Under the pieces are notes generated by a model, which was given only the letters and a program-made list of their open reading frames with translations, searched no databases and was not told where the DNA came from. This document shows positions 17,438 through 25,792 of a DNA stretch of 64,000 bases, in pieces (the first letter of the stretch is position 1; every line of letters begins with the position of its first letter). Both the position numbers and the translations under genes were made by a program. Source of the stretch: Streptomyces katrae (GTDB taxonomy: Bacteria; Actinomycetota; Actinomycetes; Streptomycetales; Streptomycetaceae); NCBI RefSeq assembly GCF_000717655.1, contig NZ_JNZY01000031.1, positions 18,416 through 82,415 on the forward strand, in the 5' to 3' direction.

Positions 17438-17728
17438 TCAGACCGCGATCGCCACGTCCGTCACTCCGCCGGCCTCGGCCACGACCACGGCGCGGTCCGC
17501 CTGGGCGCCGGGGACCAGCGCGCGCAGGGTCCACGTGCCGGTCGCCGCGTAGAAGCGGAACTGGCCGGTCGCCGAGGTCGGGACCTCGGCCGTGAACTCG
17601 CCGGTCGAGTCGAGCAGGCGCACGTACCCGCTGATGGGCTCGCCGTCCTTGGTCACCTGACCCTGGATGGCGGTCTCACCGGGCTTGAGCGTTGCGAGGT
17701 CGGGCCCGCCGATCTGTGCTCCACACAT
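17438..17728 (-). CDS. sseC: DUF1416 (SseC-like) protein
   Basis: A 96-residue beta-sandwich protein starting MCGAQIGG, with GQVTKDGEPISGYVRLLDST and FYAATGTWTLRAL. Its family is paired with thiosulfate sulfurtransferase in actinobacteria (SseC next to CysA in Mycobacterium), and it is paired with one here. It may help thiosulfate sulfurtransfer or handle its product; its reaction is unproven. A GGACAG site precedes the ATG. It is 58 bases downstream of the rhodanese gene. Confidence 0.88.
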   Translation of the reverse strand: MCGAQIGGPDLATLKPGETAIQGQVTKDGEPISGYVRLLDSTGEFTAEVPTSATGQFRFYAATGTWTLRALVPGAQADRAVVVAEAGGVTDVAIAV

Positions 17729-17786
17729 GTTCTCTGTCCTGTCCTAGAGAGGTCGTACGGTCTACGGGGCGTCGCGTGCCCGGGAA

Positions 17787-18632
17787 CTACTTGTTGGCGC
17801 CGAGCTCGATCGGCACGCCGACCAGCGAGCCGTACTCGGTCCAGGAGCCGTCGTAGTTCTTGACGTTCTCCTGGCCCAGGAGCTCGTGCAGCACGAACCA
17901 GGTCAGCGCGGAGCGCTCACCGATGCGGCAGTACGCGATGGTGTCCTTCGACAGGTCGACCTGCTCGGCCTCGTAGAGGGCGGTCAGCTCCTCGTCGGAC
18001 TTGAAGGTGCCGTCGTCGTTGGCGTTCTTCGACCACGGGATGTTGCGGGCGCTCGGCACGTGGCCGGGGCGCTGCGACTGCTCCTGCGGGAGGTGCGCCG
18101 GGGCGAGCAGCTTGCCGGAGAACTCGTCGGGCGAGCGGACGTCGACCAGGTTCTGGGCGCCGATCGCGGCCACGACGTCGTCGCGGAAGGCACGGATCGA
18201 GGCGTCCTGCGGCTGGGCCTTGTACTGGGTGGCCGGGCGGTTCGGGACCTCGGTGCCGTCGACCAGGTCGCGGGAGTCGAGCTCCCACTTCTTGCGGCCG
18301 CCGTCGAGGAGGCGGACGTCCTGGTGGCCGTACAGCTTGAAGTACCAGTAGGCGTAGGACGCGAACCAGTTGTTGTTGCCGCCGTAGAGGACGACGGTGT
18401 CGTCGTTGGAGATGCCCTTGGCGGAGAGGAGCTTCTCGAAGCCCTCCTGGTCCACGAAGTCGCGGCGGACCGGGTCCTGGAGGTCCTGCTTCCAGTCGAT
18501 CCGGACGGCGTTGGTGATGTGGTTCTTGTCGTACGCGGACGTGTCCTCGTCCACCTCGACGATCACGACGTTGGCGTCGTTCAGGTGGGCCTCGACCCAG
18601 TCGGCGTCTACGAGGACGTCGCTGCGGCTCAT
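17787..18632 (-). CDS. cysA: thiosulfate sulfurtransferase (rhodanese)
   Basis: A 281-residue, two-domain rhodanese that moves sulfane sulfur from thiosulfate to a thiophilic acceptor. The N-terminal domain is inactive, and the C-terminal domain holds the active-site loop with Cys235 in AYCRIGERS, as in the CRxGxR thiosulfate class. Other signatures are LLDGGRKKWE and NLVDVRSPDEF. The ATG is preceded by GGAGGAG. The transcript carries a 300-base leader with a cysteine-containing leader peptide, so the gene is probably sulfur- or cysteine-regulated. DUF1416/sseC follows. Confidence 0.93.
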   Translation of the reverse strand: MSRSDVLVDADWVEAHLNDANVVIVEVDEDTSAYDKNHITNAVRIDWKQDLQDPVRRDFVDQEGFEKLLSAKGISNDDTVVLYGGNNNWFASYAYWYFKLYGHQDVRLLDGGRKKWELDSRDLVDGTEVPNRPATQYKAQPQDASIRAFRDDVVAAIGAQNLVDVRSPDEFSGKLLAPAHLPQEQSQRPGHVPSARNIPWSKNANDDGTFKSDEELTALYEAEQVDLSKDTIAYCRIGERSALTWFVLHELLGQENVKNYDGSWTEYGSLVGVPIELGANK

Positions 18633-18854
18633 GGTGTTCTCCTCCGGGGCAGTGTGCGGCGGGGCGTGCTGTGCAGGTGCAGTGCAGGTGCTGCGGAGCG
18701 GTCTGCAGGTCCTGGGTGCTGCTGGTGCGTGCCGCGGCGGGCGGCGCCCCTCGGACACTGCGCGGGGAGGCGTCAGCGGGGAGGAGGGGGCGGCTGCGGT
18801 GCGGTCACGCGGGAAGGACGGTCGTCCGGCTGATGGAGCGGAAGCGCTCACAGG

Positions 18855-18938
18855 TCACATGGATCGACAGAGCATGGCGGCGACGCGACACAGGTCTACT
18901 GCCCGTCGCTTCGTGAGGTCCGCCTGCTGATGCTTCAT
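18855..18938 (-). CDS. cysteine-containing leader peptide
   Basis: A 27-residue ORF, beginning MKHQQADLTKRRAVDLCRVA and ending MLCRSM, too short to be a typical enzyme. An ATG two codons earlier (18944) is also in frame. The -10 box TACGAT (18947-18952) lies eight bases upstream, so the message would be nearly leaderless. The DLCRV-x-LCR pattern with two spaced cysteines is typical of actinobacterial leader peptides ahead of sulfur-assimilation genes, where ribosome stalling on Cys codons may sense cysteinyl-tRNA. It lies ~220 bases upstream of the rhodanese start. The regulatory role is inferred. Confidence 0.72.
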   Translation of the reverse strand: MKHQQADLTKRRAVDLCRVAAMLCRSM

Positions 18939-18946
18939 AGCCATGG

Positions 18947-18976
18947 ATCGTAGGGACGAATCGGCCGCCCTGTCAC
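18947..18976 (-). promoter_or_regulatory. HrdB-like promoter of the sulfurtransferase leader
   Basis: On the minus strand, -35 GTGACA (18971-18976), an 18-base spacer and -10 TACGAT (18947-18952) make a good HrdB-type promoter. It drives the leader peptide and then the rhodanese and DUF1416 genes. The implied start of transcription falls on or within a few bases of the leader ATG at 18938. Confidence 0.65.
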
Positions 18977-19100
18977 CGGCGTGTCATATTCCGAGACGGG
19001 ATCGTCCGAATATTGGGATGCATATGCCCCCGGGCGGCTGCCGCACCGCCTCCGGGGGCCTTCGCAGGGCCCGTCCTTCTACGGATCGGACCATGCCGTC

Positions 19101-19811
19101 TCACGATCCGGCCAGCACCACGTCCGATCCGCTCAGCGTGAGGTGGACACCGGCCTCGTCCGAGGTCAGCGTGGTCAGCTTGAGCCCGGACGGCAGTCCG
19201 CCGTCGAGCCGGCGGTCGAAGTCGGTCTTCTTGCGGACCGCGCTCTCGATCCCGGGCAGGCCCTCGCCGGGCACCTCGTCGGCCCGGACCCGGACCATCT
19301 TGCCGCCGCCCGGCGCGTCCACGAGCGTGACGGTCGACACCACGCCGGGGGAGAGCTTGCGGCCGAGGACCTCCACCGTCGCCGTGACCTTCACCTTGCC
19401 CGGCGCACCGCCGTAGGTGACCGTCACACCGGTCTGCGAGGCCTCGGTCAGGTCCCGGTACGTGACGAGGGCCGTGCCCTCGGCCCGCTCGGCGGTGCCC
19501 CCGCTGTAGTCCCCGTTCAGCTTCACGCTGCGGAAGCTGGCGTCGAGCTGCGAGAGCCGCGTCTTGCGGCCGTCCGAGACGGCCTCGACGCCCTTCAGCT
19601 TCACGTCGACGCGGTCGAGGTCGTGGCTGAGCGCCTGGGTCAGGAAGGGGAACCCGTGGATGTCCACCTCCGTGCTCCCCGCCAGCCCCTGGCGGGCCTG
19701 GATGCGCTCGGCCAGCCGGTTCTCGGCATAGTTGACCGCCCAGCGGTCGGCGCCCGCGAACAGGGCGCCCAGCACCACTCCGATGATCACAACAACACGC
19801 AGGAACCGCAC
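19101..19811 (-). CDS. DUF2993 (LmeA-like) exported lipid-binding protein
   Basis: A 236-residue protein with an N-terminal signal anchor (LRVVVIIGVVLGALFAGA) and an extracytoplasmic DUF2993 domain with EVDIHGFPFLTQALSHDLDR, the family hallmark. The mycobacterial relative LmeA binds phospholipids and supports mannan synthesis. In Streptomyces the role is unknown but a periplasmic lipid-transport function is plausible. It starts at GTG 19811 after a GGGGGAGGGG site. Confidence 0.85.
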   Translation of the reverse strand: MRFLRVVVIIGVVLGALFAGADRWAVNYAENRLAERIQARQGLAGSTEVDIHGFPFLTQALSHDLDRVDVKLKGVEAVSDGRKTRLSQLDASFRSVKLNGDYSGGTAERAEGTALVTYRDLTEASQTGVTVTYGGAPGKVKVTATVEVLGRKLSPGVVSTVTLVDAPGGGKMVRVRADEVPGEGLPGIESAVRKKTDFDRRLDGGLPSGLKLTTLTSDEAGVHLTLSGSDVVLAGS

Positions 19812-19930
19812 GTGCCCCTCCCCCTGTAGATCGGTACGTGCGTTCTAGTGGACCATGATCGGCCGTACGGAGGCCGTCAGCGGCGGTGTGATGCCTGCCG
19901 CGGCCGGCCGGCCGTACGGGAGGTCCGGCC

Positions 19931-21856
19931 TCAGCCCACGACCCGTCCGATCAGGTAGACGGCGGGAGCGGCGGCCGCCAGCGGCAGCGCGACACCGGCC
20001 GTCATGTGGACGAACTTGGACGGGTAGTCGTACGCGGCCACCCGCAGCCCGATCAGCGCGCACACCCCGGCGGCCAGCCCGACCAGCGCCCCGCCCACCC
20101 CGACGGAGGTCAGTCCGCCCACCGCGATGCCGGCGCCGGTGGCCGCGGCCAGCGAGACGCCGACGGAGGCCGGCGTCGGCAGCGGCAGCGCGCGGGTGAA
20201 CACGGCGACCGCGACGGCCGCCGCGCCGACGCTGACGGCGGCGGAGCCGGCGGCCAGGTAGCCGGCGCAGACGATGGCGAGCGCGGCGGAGGCCACGGAG
20301 GCCATCAGCCCGTACATCCGCTCGTCGGGGTCGGCGTGGCTGCGCAGCTGGAGGACCAGCGTGAGCAGCACCCAGGCCCCGAGGGTGCCGATGATCGCGC
20401 CGGGGCCGTACGGGTCGCCCAGGGCGAGCACGGCGGCGTCGGCGACGAGCGCCCCGAGGAAGGCGAGGGCGATGCCCTGCCGGGCGGGCCACATGCCGTT
20501 GAGCCGGAACCAGCCGGCCGCGGTGAGCGCCTGGAGGGCGACCAGCGGGGCGAGCAGCGCGAGGTCGCCGAAGGCGGCGGCACCGGCCAGCAGCAGCCCG
20601 AGGGCGGCGGTCAGTATCGCCGGCTGCGGGCCGGGGTCGATGATCGGCGAGCGGCCCTCGGCCCGCGCCTGGGCGGGATCGACGGCGCGCAGGGTGTTGC
20701 CGGCGAGGGTGGGCGGGGAGTACCCGGGCTCCTCGCCCGGGATCTCGGAGCCGACGGGGCCCGCGGGCTGCTCCGCCGGAGCGGGGGCGGCCGTGGCGGC
20801 CGGCTCCTCGGCGCCCGGGCCGGGGCCCGGGTACGGCGGCAGGAAGGCGGTCTGCTCGGCGGCGTCGCCCGCGGGCGCGGCAGCCTGCGGCGGGAGATAG
20901 GCCGTCTGCTCGGCGGCGGAACCCTCGCCCCAGGCGGCACCCCCGCTCGGCGCCCAGTCGGCGGCGGGAGCCTGGGCCGGGGCGTGGGCTTCGGCTGCGG
21001 GCACCTCGTCGCGGAGGCTGCTCGGCGCCCAGTCGGCGGCAGGGGCCTGCGCCCGGGCGGCGGGAGCCTCGTCGCGGAACCAGCCCTCGGGCGCCACGGG
21101 CGGCGCCTGCGGCTGCGGGCCGGCCGTGTCGTGGCCGGGGTACGGCGGCAGGTACGCGGTCTCGGCGGCCGCGGCGGCATCCCGGCGCCCGGCCGCGGCC
21201 GGGCCGGGGTAGGGCGACGCGTACGGAGTCTCGGCGGCCGCCGGCGCCCCGGGGCCGGGGTACGGCGGGAGGTAGGCCGTCTGCTCGGGGGCACCGGCCG
21301 CCTGGGGCGGGAGGTAGGCCGTCTGTTCGGCGGCGGAACCCTCGGACCAGGCCGCGCCCGGGCCGCCGCTCGGCGGCCACTCGGCCGCGGGCGCCTGGGC
21401 CTGGGCCTGGATCTGGGCCTGGGCCTGGGCCTGGATCTGGGCCTGGGCCTGGGCCTGGACGGCGGGGGCCTCGTCCCGGAACCAGCCCTCGGGAGCGACC
21501 GGCTGCGGATCGGCCGCGGCCGGGCCCGGGTAGGGCGGCAGGTACGCGGTCTGCTCGGCCGCCGCGGCGGACCCGGCCGGCCACGAGGTGCCGGCGCCGC
21601 CCTGGGGCCAGCCCTCGGGGGTCTGGGCCTGGGGATGTGCCTGCGCGGCCGGGGCCTCGTCCCGGAACCAGCCCTCGGGAGCCGCGGGCTGGCCGGGCAG
21701 CGCCCCCAGCGGCGGCTGGACCGGCTGCACCTCGTGGACCGGCTGGTAGCCGGTGTCCCAGGTGTCCGACTGCCAGGTCTGGGTCCCGTACGGGTCCTGC
21801 CGGTCGTTCCGGGGCTGCTGCCGGTGCTGCTGTCGTTGTTCCTCGGGAGTGCTCAT
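19931..21856 (-). CDS. repeat-rich multi-pass membrane protein
   Basis: A 641-residue protein. The N-terminal ~350 residues are Pro/Ala/Gln-rich and disordered, with imperfect repeats: APEGWFRDEAPA three times (plus a weaker one) and the EQTAYLPPYPGP unit about six times. A QAQAQIQ run at 21395-21465 comes from tandem copies of a short Gln/Ala unit. The C-terminal ~250 residues have about eight membrane helices (for example ILTAALGLLLAGAAAFGDLA). No catalytic motif is seen. The repeats may bind a partner by short motifs. It lies upstream of the DUF2993 gene on the same strand. Confidence 0.75.
   Translation of the reverse strand: MSTPEEQRQQHRQQPRNDRQDPYGTQTWQSDTWDTGYQPVHEVQPVQPPLGALPGQPAAPEGWFRDEAPAAQAHPQAQTPEGWPQGGAGTSWPAGSAAAAEQTAYLPPYPGPAAADPQPVAPEGWFRDEAPAVQAQAQAQIQAQAQAQIQAQAQAPAAEWPPSGGPGAAWSEGSAAEQTAYLPPQAAGAPEQTAYLPPYPGPGAPAAAETPYASPYPGPAAAGRRDAAAAAETAYLPPYPGHDTAGPQPQAPPVAPEGWFRDEAPAARAQAPAADWAPSSLRDEVPAAEAHAPAQAPAADWAPSGGAAWGEGSAAEQTAYLPPQAAAPAGDAAEQTAFLPPYPGPGPGAEEPAATAAPAPAEQPAGPVGSEIPGEEPGYSPPTLAGNTLRAVDPAQARAEGRSPIIDPGPQPAILTAALGLLLAGAAAFGDLALLAPLVALQALTAAGWFRLNGMWPARQGIALAFLGALVADAAVLALGDPYGPGAIIGTLGAWVLLTLVLQLRSHADPDERMYGLMASVASAALAIVCAGYLAAGSAAVSVGAAAVAVAVFTRALPLPTPASVGVSLAAATGAGIAVGGLTSVGVGGALVGLAAGVCALIGLRVAAYDYPSKFVHMTAGVALPLAAAAPAVYLIGRVVG
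21395..21465 (-). repeat. Short tandem Gln-Ala coding repeats
   Basis: On the + strand the hexamer-based unit GCCTGG GCCTGG ATCTGG is repeated about four times. It encodes QAQAQIQ repeats inside the disordered part of the 641-residue protein. Such codon-periodic repeats are prone to slippage and may vary in number between strains. Confidence 0.7.
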
Positions 21857-21866
21857 CGGTTTCCGC

Positions 21867-22121
21867 TCACCCGCCCGCGAACGGCGGGAGCACCTCGACG
21901 GTGCCCCCCTCGGTCAGCGGAACGGCATCGTGCGGGCGCTTGCCCACGGGCTCTTCGTTCACGAGGAAGGAGCAGCGCTGCAGGACCCGGGTCAGCTCCC
22001 CGGGGTGGCGCTCCCGCACGGCGTCGAGCGCCTCGGCCAGTGTCTGCGCCGAGTACGGCTCCTCCGCCGTCTTGGCCGCGGCCTTGGCCGCCGCCCAGTA
22101 GCGGATGGTTCCGGTTGCCAC
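21867..22121 (-). CDS. MoaD/ThiS-like ubiquitin-fold sulfur carrier
   Basis: An 84-residue protein of the beta-grasp family. It starts GTG (22121) after AGGAG and ends in VEVLPPFAGG, with the C-terminal Gly-Gly that is thiocarboxylated in MoaD and ThiS. The middle (TIRYWAAAKAAAKTAEEPYS, EALDAVRERHPGELTRVLQR) fits MoaD. It could serve molybdopterin or another sulfur-transfer pathway; no partner E1 gene is nearby. Confidence 0.87.
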   Translation of the reverse strand: MATGTIRYWAAAKAAAKTAEEPYSAQTLAEALDAVRERHPGELTRVLQRCSFLVNEEPVGKRPHDAVPLTEGGTVEVLPPFAGG

Positions 22122-22520
22122 TGCAGCTCCTATCGTCGGCTCTCTACCGTCGGCCTCCATCATGAACCCTCCGGCGCGCTGATCCGGTGCGCCTCCGCGC
22201 GCCCCGTATGCGCCCGGGCGGCCCGCCGTACGTCCATCGATCCGGTGAAACCGGGGCATAAGCTGGGCGTAAGGGTGGCAGGAACCACAGCAGAGGCCAG
22301 GCCGAAGCCTCGGCCCCGCACCAGCGGGTGGGCTATTCTGCTGGCGAGAGGATCCGGGCAACGTTGCCCCCGGGTCCTTTTGTGCTTTCAGCACGTTGAA
22401 CGGACCGAGAACAGTGGCGTCCGTCCGGGACCCCAGGGCGCGGGGACCGGCAAGGCGCCGCACGCACCACGTACGAAGCAGTGCCGCGAAAGTCCTCGAC
22501 GGGACCGAGGAGGAACCGAC
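22122..22520. other. Long intergenic leader region upstream of glnR
   Basis: About 400 bases between the MoaD-like gene and the glnR-coupled ORF. It carries a possible -10 TATTCT at 22334-22339, a strong hairpin with a T-tract at 22350-22381 and a strong RBS at 22508-22513. No ORF with a good start was found in the first 200 bases, and no operator motif was recognised there. Confidence 0.5.
22350..22381 (+). terminator. Hairpin plus T-run ~190 bases before glnR
   Basis: GGATCCGGGCAAC and GTTGCCCCCGGGTCC pair strongly (one G-U pair, a small CC bulge) and are followed by TTTT (22378-22381). A TATTCT box sits just before it. The layout suggests a transcript that starts near 22346 and mostly stops within 40 bases. 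It could be an attenuator or a short regulatory RNA. Confidence 0.6.
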
Positions 22521-22577
22521 GTGATGGACCAGCGAACCGTGCAGAACCGCCCCACCTGGGCAGGTGGTCGGGCATGA
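22521..22577 (+). CDS. short upstream ORF coupled to glnR
   Basis: An 18-residue ORF: GTG (22521) directly followed by ATG (22524), then [16 protein letters not shown] and a stop. A perfect AGGAGG (22508-22513) lies seven bases upstream. Its TGA overlaps the glnR ATG as ATGA, so ribosomes finishing the peptide would re-start on glnR. It could set GlnR level or sense a metabolite. The peptide itself resembles nothing I recognise. Confidence 0.55.
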   Translation: MMDQRTVQNRPTWAGGRA

Positions 22578-23377
22578 GCTCTCTCCTGCTGCTGACCAAT
22601 GCCCTGCAGCCGTCCACCGAGGTGCTGCCCGCCCTCGGCCTGCTGCTGCACAACGTCCGGGTGGCCCCCGCCGAAGGCCCCGCGCTCGTGGACACCCCCG
22701 GCGCGGACGTCATCCTCGTCGACGGCCGCCGCGATCTGCCGCAGGTGCGCTCGCTGTGCCAGCTGCTCCGCTCCACCGGCCCCGGCTGTCCGCTGATCCT
22801 CGTCGTCACCGAGGGCGGCCTCGCCGCCGTCACCGCCGACTGGGGCATCGACGACGTCCTCCTCGACACCGCGGGCCCGGCCGAGGTCGAGGCGCGGCTG
22901 CGCCTCGCCACCGGCCGCCAGCAGCTGGGCTCCGACGACTCCCCGATGGAGATCCGCAACGGCGACCTGTCGGTCGACGAGGCGACGTACTCGGCGAAGC
23001 TGAAGGGCCGGGTCCTCGACCTCACCTTCAAGGAGTTCGAGCTCCTCAAGTACCTCGCGCAGCACCCGGGCCGGGTCTTCACCCGGGCCCAGCTGCTCCA
23101 GGAGGTCTGGGGATACGACTACTTCGGCGGCACCCGGACGGTGGACGTCCACGTAAGGCGGCTGCGCGCGAAGCTCGGCCCCGAGCACGAGTCGCTGATC
23201 GGTACGGTCCGCAACGTCGGCTACCGCTTCGTCACGCCGGAGAAGGTCGAGCGGGCGGCAGCGGAGGCGGCGGCCAAGGCCGCGGCGCAGGCTTCGGCCC
23301 AGGCGGCGGCCGGCGTCCCCCGTATGGAGGAACCTCCTGTGATCGTCCAGTCGGCAGGACGGCCTGCCCAGAGGTAG
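22574..23377 (+). CDS. glnR: GlnR, nitrogen-assimilation regulator
   Basis: A 267-residue OmpR-type orphan response regulator that controls glutamine synthetase, ammonium transport and nitrite reductase genes in Streptomyces. The receiver is atypical: Asp50 (ILVDGRRD) and Asp44 are present but the other phosphorylation-pocket residues are not, as known for GlnR, which dimerises without phosphorylation. The winged-helix DNA-binding domain (residues ~135-225) has [20 protein letters not shown] and [14 protein letters not shown]. The tail is Ala-rich. AGGTGG precedes the ATG, which also overlaps the stop of an 18-codon ORF. A LacI-type gene follows after 24 bases. Confidence 0.95.
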   Translation: MSSLLLLTNALQPSTEVLPALGLLLHNVRVAPAEGPALVDTPGADVILVDGRRDLPQVRSLCQLLRSTGPGCPLILVVTEGGLAAVTADWGIDDVLLDTAGPAEVEARLRLATGRQQLGSDDSPMEIRNGDLSVDEATYSAKLKGRVLDLTFKEFELLKYLAQHPGRVFTRAQLLQEVWGYDYFGGTRTVDVHVRRLRAKLGPEHESLIGTVRNVGYRFVTPEKVERAAAEAAAKAAAQASAQAAAGVPRMEEPPVIVQSAGRPAQR

Positions 23378-23401
23378 GTCACCCCGCGTAGACTCCCGAG
23401 C

Positions 23402-24424
23402 GTGGCCAAGGTGACGCGGGATGACGTTGCACGACTTGCGGGTACGTCTACCGCCGTCGTGAGCTACGTCATCAACAACGGACCCCGGCCGGTCGCCCCG
23501 GCCACGCGCGAGCGTGTACTCGCCGCGATCAAGGAGCTGGGCTACCGCCCGGACCGCGTCGCCCAGGCGATGGCGTCACGGCGCACCGACCTCATAGGCA
23601 TGATCGTCCCCGATGCGCGGCAGCCGTTCTTCGCGGAGATGGCGCACGCGGTCGAGCAGGCCGCCGCCGAGCGCGGAAAGATGGTCCTGGTCGGGAACTC
23701 CGACTACCGGGACGAGCGCGAGGTGCACTACCTGCGGGCCTTCCTCGGGATGCGGGTGTCCGGGCTGATCCTGGTCAGCCAGGGCATGAGTGAGCGGGCG
23801 GCCTCGGAGATCGAGGCGTGGGACGCGCGGGTCGTGCTGCTGCACGAGCGGCCGGAGGCGATCGACGACGTCGCCGTCGTCACGGACGACATCGGCGGCG
23901 CGCAGCTCGCCACCCGGCACCTGCTCGAGCACGGGCACGAGTACGTCGCCTGCATCGGCGGGGTGGAGAACACCCCGTCGGTCGGCGACCCGGTCGCCGA
24001 CCACGTGGAGGGCTGGCGCCGGGCGATGCAGGAGTCGGGCCGCTCGACGGAAGGCCGCCTCTTCGAGGCCCCGTACAACCGGTACGACGCGTACCGGGTC
24101 GCGCTGGAGGTCCTGTCGGGCCCGGACCGCCCGCCGGCGATCTTCTGCGCCACGGACGACCAGGCGATCGGCGTCCTGCGCGCGGCGCGCGAACTCCGCA
24201 TCGACGTGCCGGGGGAGCTGGCGGTGGCCGGCTTCGACGACGTCAAGGAGGCGGCCCTGACGGACCCGCCGCTGACGACGATCGCCTCGGACCGCCCGGC
24301 GATGGCGCGGGCCGCGGTGGATCTGGTCCTGGACGACGCCCTCCGGGTGGCCGGATCCCGCCGGGAACGCCTGAAGCAGTTCCCGTCGGCCCTGGTGATC
24401 CGCCGCTCCTGCGGCTGCCACTAA
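23402..24424 (+). CDS. LacI-family regulator
   Basis: A 340-residue LacI-type repressor starting at GTG. The N-terminal HTH is [20 protein letters not shown], followed by hinge and periplasmic-binding-protein-like effector domain ([39 protein letters not shown]). The protein ends with two cysteines and a His (RRSCGCH), a pattern suggesting a redox- or metal-sensitive end. TAGACT (23389-23394) lies seven bases before the GTG, so it is probably leaderless with its own promoter despite following glnR closely. The effector is unknown. Confidence 0.88.
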   Translation: MAKVTRDDVARLAGTSTAVVSYVINNGPRPVAPATRERVLAAIKELGYRPDRVAQAMASRRTDLIGMIVPDARQPFFAEMAHAVEQAAAERGKMVLVGNSDYRDEREVHYLRAFLGMRVSGLILVSQGMSERAASEIEAWDARVVLLHERPEAIDDVAVVTDDIGGAQLATRHLLEHGHEYVACIGGVENTPSVGDPVADHVEGWRRAMQESGRSTEGRLFEAPYNRYDAYRVALEVLSGPDRPPAIFCATDDQAIGVLRAARELRIDVPGELAVAGFDDVKEAALTDPPLTTIASDRPAMARAAVDLVLDDALRVAGSRRERLKQFPSALVIRRSCGCH

Positions 24425-24601
24425 CCCTTTTCACATGCCCCGCAGGGCTCGGCCCTGGCGGCCCCCACCCTCTTCGCGTACCCCTCGCACCACCCGGCCC
24501 TGGCGGTGGGCCGGCCGGCTTATGTCGGGCATACGCGGTTCTGTCGGGGTTCTCAGGGGGGACTCAGGAAGCTCTCATGATCCGCGGACAGAGTCGTGGT
24601 C

Positions 24602-25741
24602 ATGACCGAGAGCCTCCGCCGCGACGGCGAGTACCCGCAGGAGAACGGCCCGACCCAGAGCGCGCCCCTCGGCGGGGCCTACCCGCCGCCGCCCGCCTAC
24701 CCGCCCCCGGCGGCACCCGGCCGGCACGAGGCGCACCAGCCCCCGGCAGCCCAGCCCCCGGCAACTCCGCCGCCCCTTGCGGGCCCCGCGCACGCGGCCC
24801 GGGCCCGGCGGCCCGTGGCGCTGCTCGCCGCCGTGGCGCTGGCCGCCGCCGTCGTCGGGGGTGGCACCGCCGCCGCCGTGCAGCAGCTGCTCGGCAGCCA
24901 GGCCCGCAGCGGCGGCGGCGTCAACGGCACCAACGTCTCGCGGTCCAGCAGCGGCACGGTCTCCGGAGTGGCCGAGCAGGTCAGCCCCTCCGTCGTGCGG
25001 ATCGACACCCGCACCGGCTCCGGCCAGGGCACCGGCTCCGGCATCGTGGTCACCGCCGACGGCGAGATCGTCACCAACAACCACGTGATCGACGGTGCCA
25101 CCGAGATCCAGGTGACGATGAGCGACGGCAAGAAGTACACCGCCAAGACCGTCGGCAGCGACCCCGACAAGGACCTCGCCCTCATCAAGCTCCAGGGTGC
25201 TGGGGGCACCTCCCAGGCCGAAGGCCTGGGGGGCGGCCTCAAGCCGGCCAAGCTCGGCGACTCCGACGGCCTCAAGGTCGGCGACCAGGTCGTCGCCATC
25301 GGCTCCCCCGACCGCCTCACCGGCACGGTCACGAGCGGCATCGTCTCGGCCCTGAACCGCGAGGTCAACGTGCCCAAGTCCGAGCAGCAGGCACCCCAGC
25401 GGCAGCGCAGCAACGGCGGCGGCTGGCCGTTCTCGTACGACGGTCAGCAGTTCAACGGGAACACCGGATCGAACACCACCTCGTACAAGGCCGTCCAGAC
25501 GGACGCCTCCCTCAACCCGGGCAACTCCGGCGGCGCCCTCGTCAACATGAACGGCGAGATCGTGGGCATGCCCTCCGCGATCTACTCCCCCTCGAGCGAC
25601 AGCTCCACCGCCGGCAGCGTCGGCCTCGGCTTCGCCATCCCGGTGAACACGATCAAGGCCGACCTGGCCTCCCTCCGCAAGGGCGGCACCGGTAGCAGTG
25701 ACAGCAACAGCGTCGGCGACGGCTTCGGGACCTCCTCCTAG
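24602..25741 (+). CDS. HtrA/DegP-like secreted serine protease without PDZ domain
   Basis: A 379-residue protease: a Pro/Ala-rich cytosolic tail (residues 1-70), a membrane anchor (ALLAAVALAAAVVGGGTA) and an extracytoplasmic trypsin-like domain. The catalytic triad is His161 (NNHVIDG), Asp191 (DPDKDLALIK) and Ser309 (PGNSGGALVN). It ends shortly after the protease domain, so the usual PDZ domain is missing. A short Gly-rich segment near codons 200-212 is encoded by a palindromic repeat (25199-25233). It is followed closely by a two-component system, probably controlling or responding to envelope stress. The ATG at 24602 is chosen; a GTG at 24596 is also open. Confidence 0.9.
   Translation: MTESLRRDGEYPQENGPTQSAPLGGAYPPPPAYPPPAAPGRHEAHQPPAAQPPATPPPLAGPAHAARARRPVALLAAVALAAAVVGGGTAAAVQQLLGSQARSGGGVNGTNVSRSSSGTVSGVAEQVSPSVVRIDTRTGSGQGTGSGIVVTADGEIVTNNHVIDGATEIQVTMSDGKKYTAKTVGSDPDKDLALIKLQGAGGTSQAEGLGGGLKPAKLGDSDGLKVGDQVVAIGSPDRLTGTVTSGIVSALNREVNVPKSEQQAPQRQRSNGGGWPFSYDGQQFNGNTGSNTTSYKAVQTDASLNPGNSGGALVNMNGEIVGMPSAIYSPSSDSSTAGSVGLGFAIPVNTIKADLASLRKGGTGSSDSNSVGDGFGTSS
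25199..25233. repeat. REP-like palindrome inside the protease gene
   Basis: GGGGGCACCTCCCAGGCC-GAA-GGCCTGGGGGG is a palindrome (CCCAGGCC 25212-25219, GGCCTGGG 25223-25230). A second copy of the same shape is at 28961-28987 in intergenic DNA. Here it lies in frame inside the coding region and adds about a dozen residues (GAGGTSQAEGLGGG) in a surface loop. Confidence 0.7.
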
Positions 25742-25792
25742 GGCTGCCGTGCGAGCCTGGTACGACCGACCACGACCCCTGGGGGACCGCAG

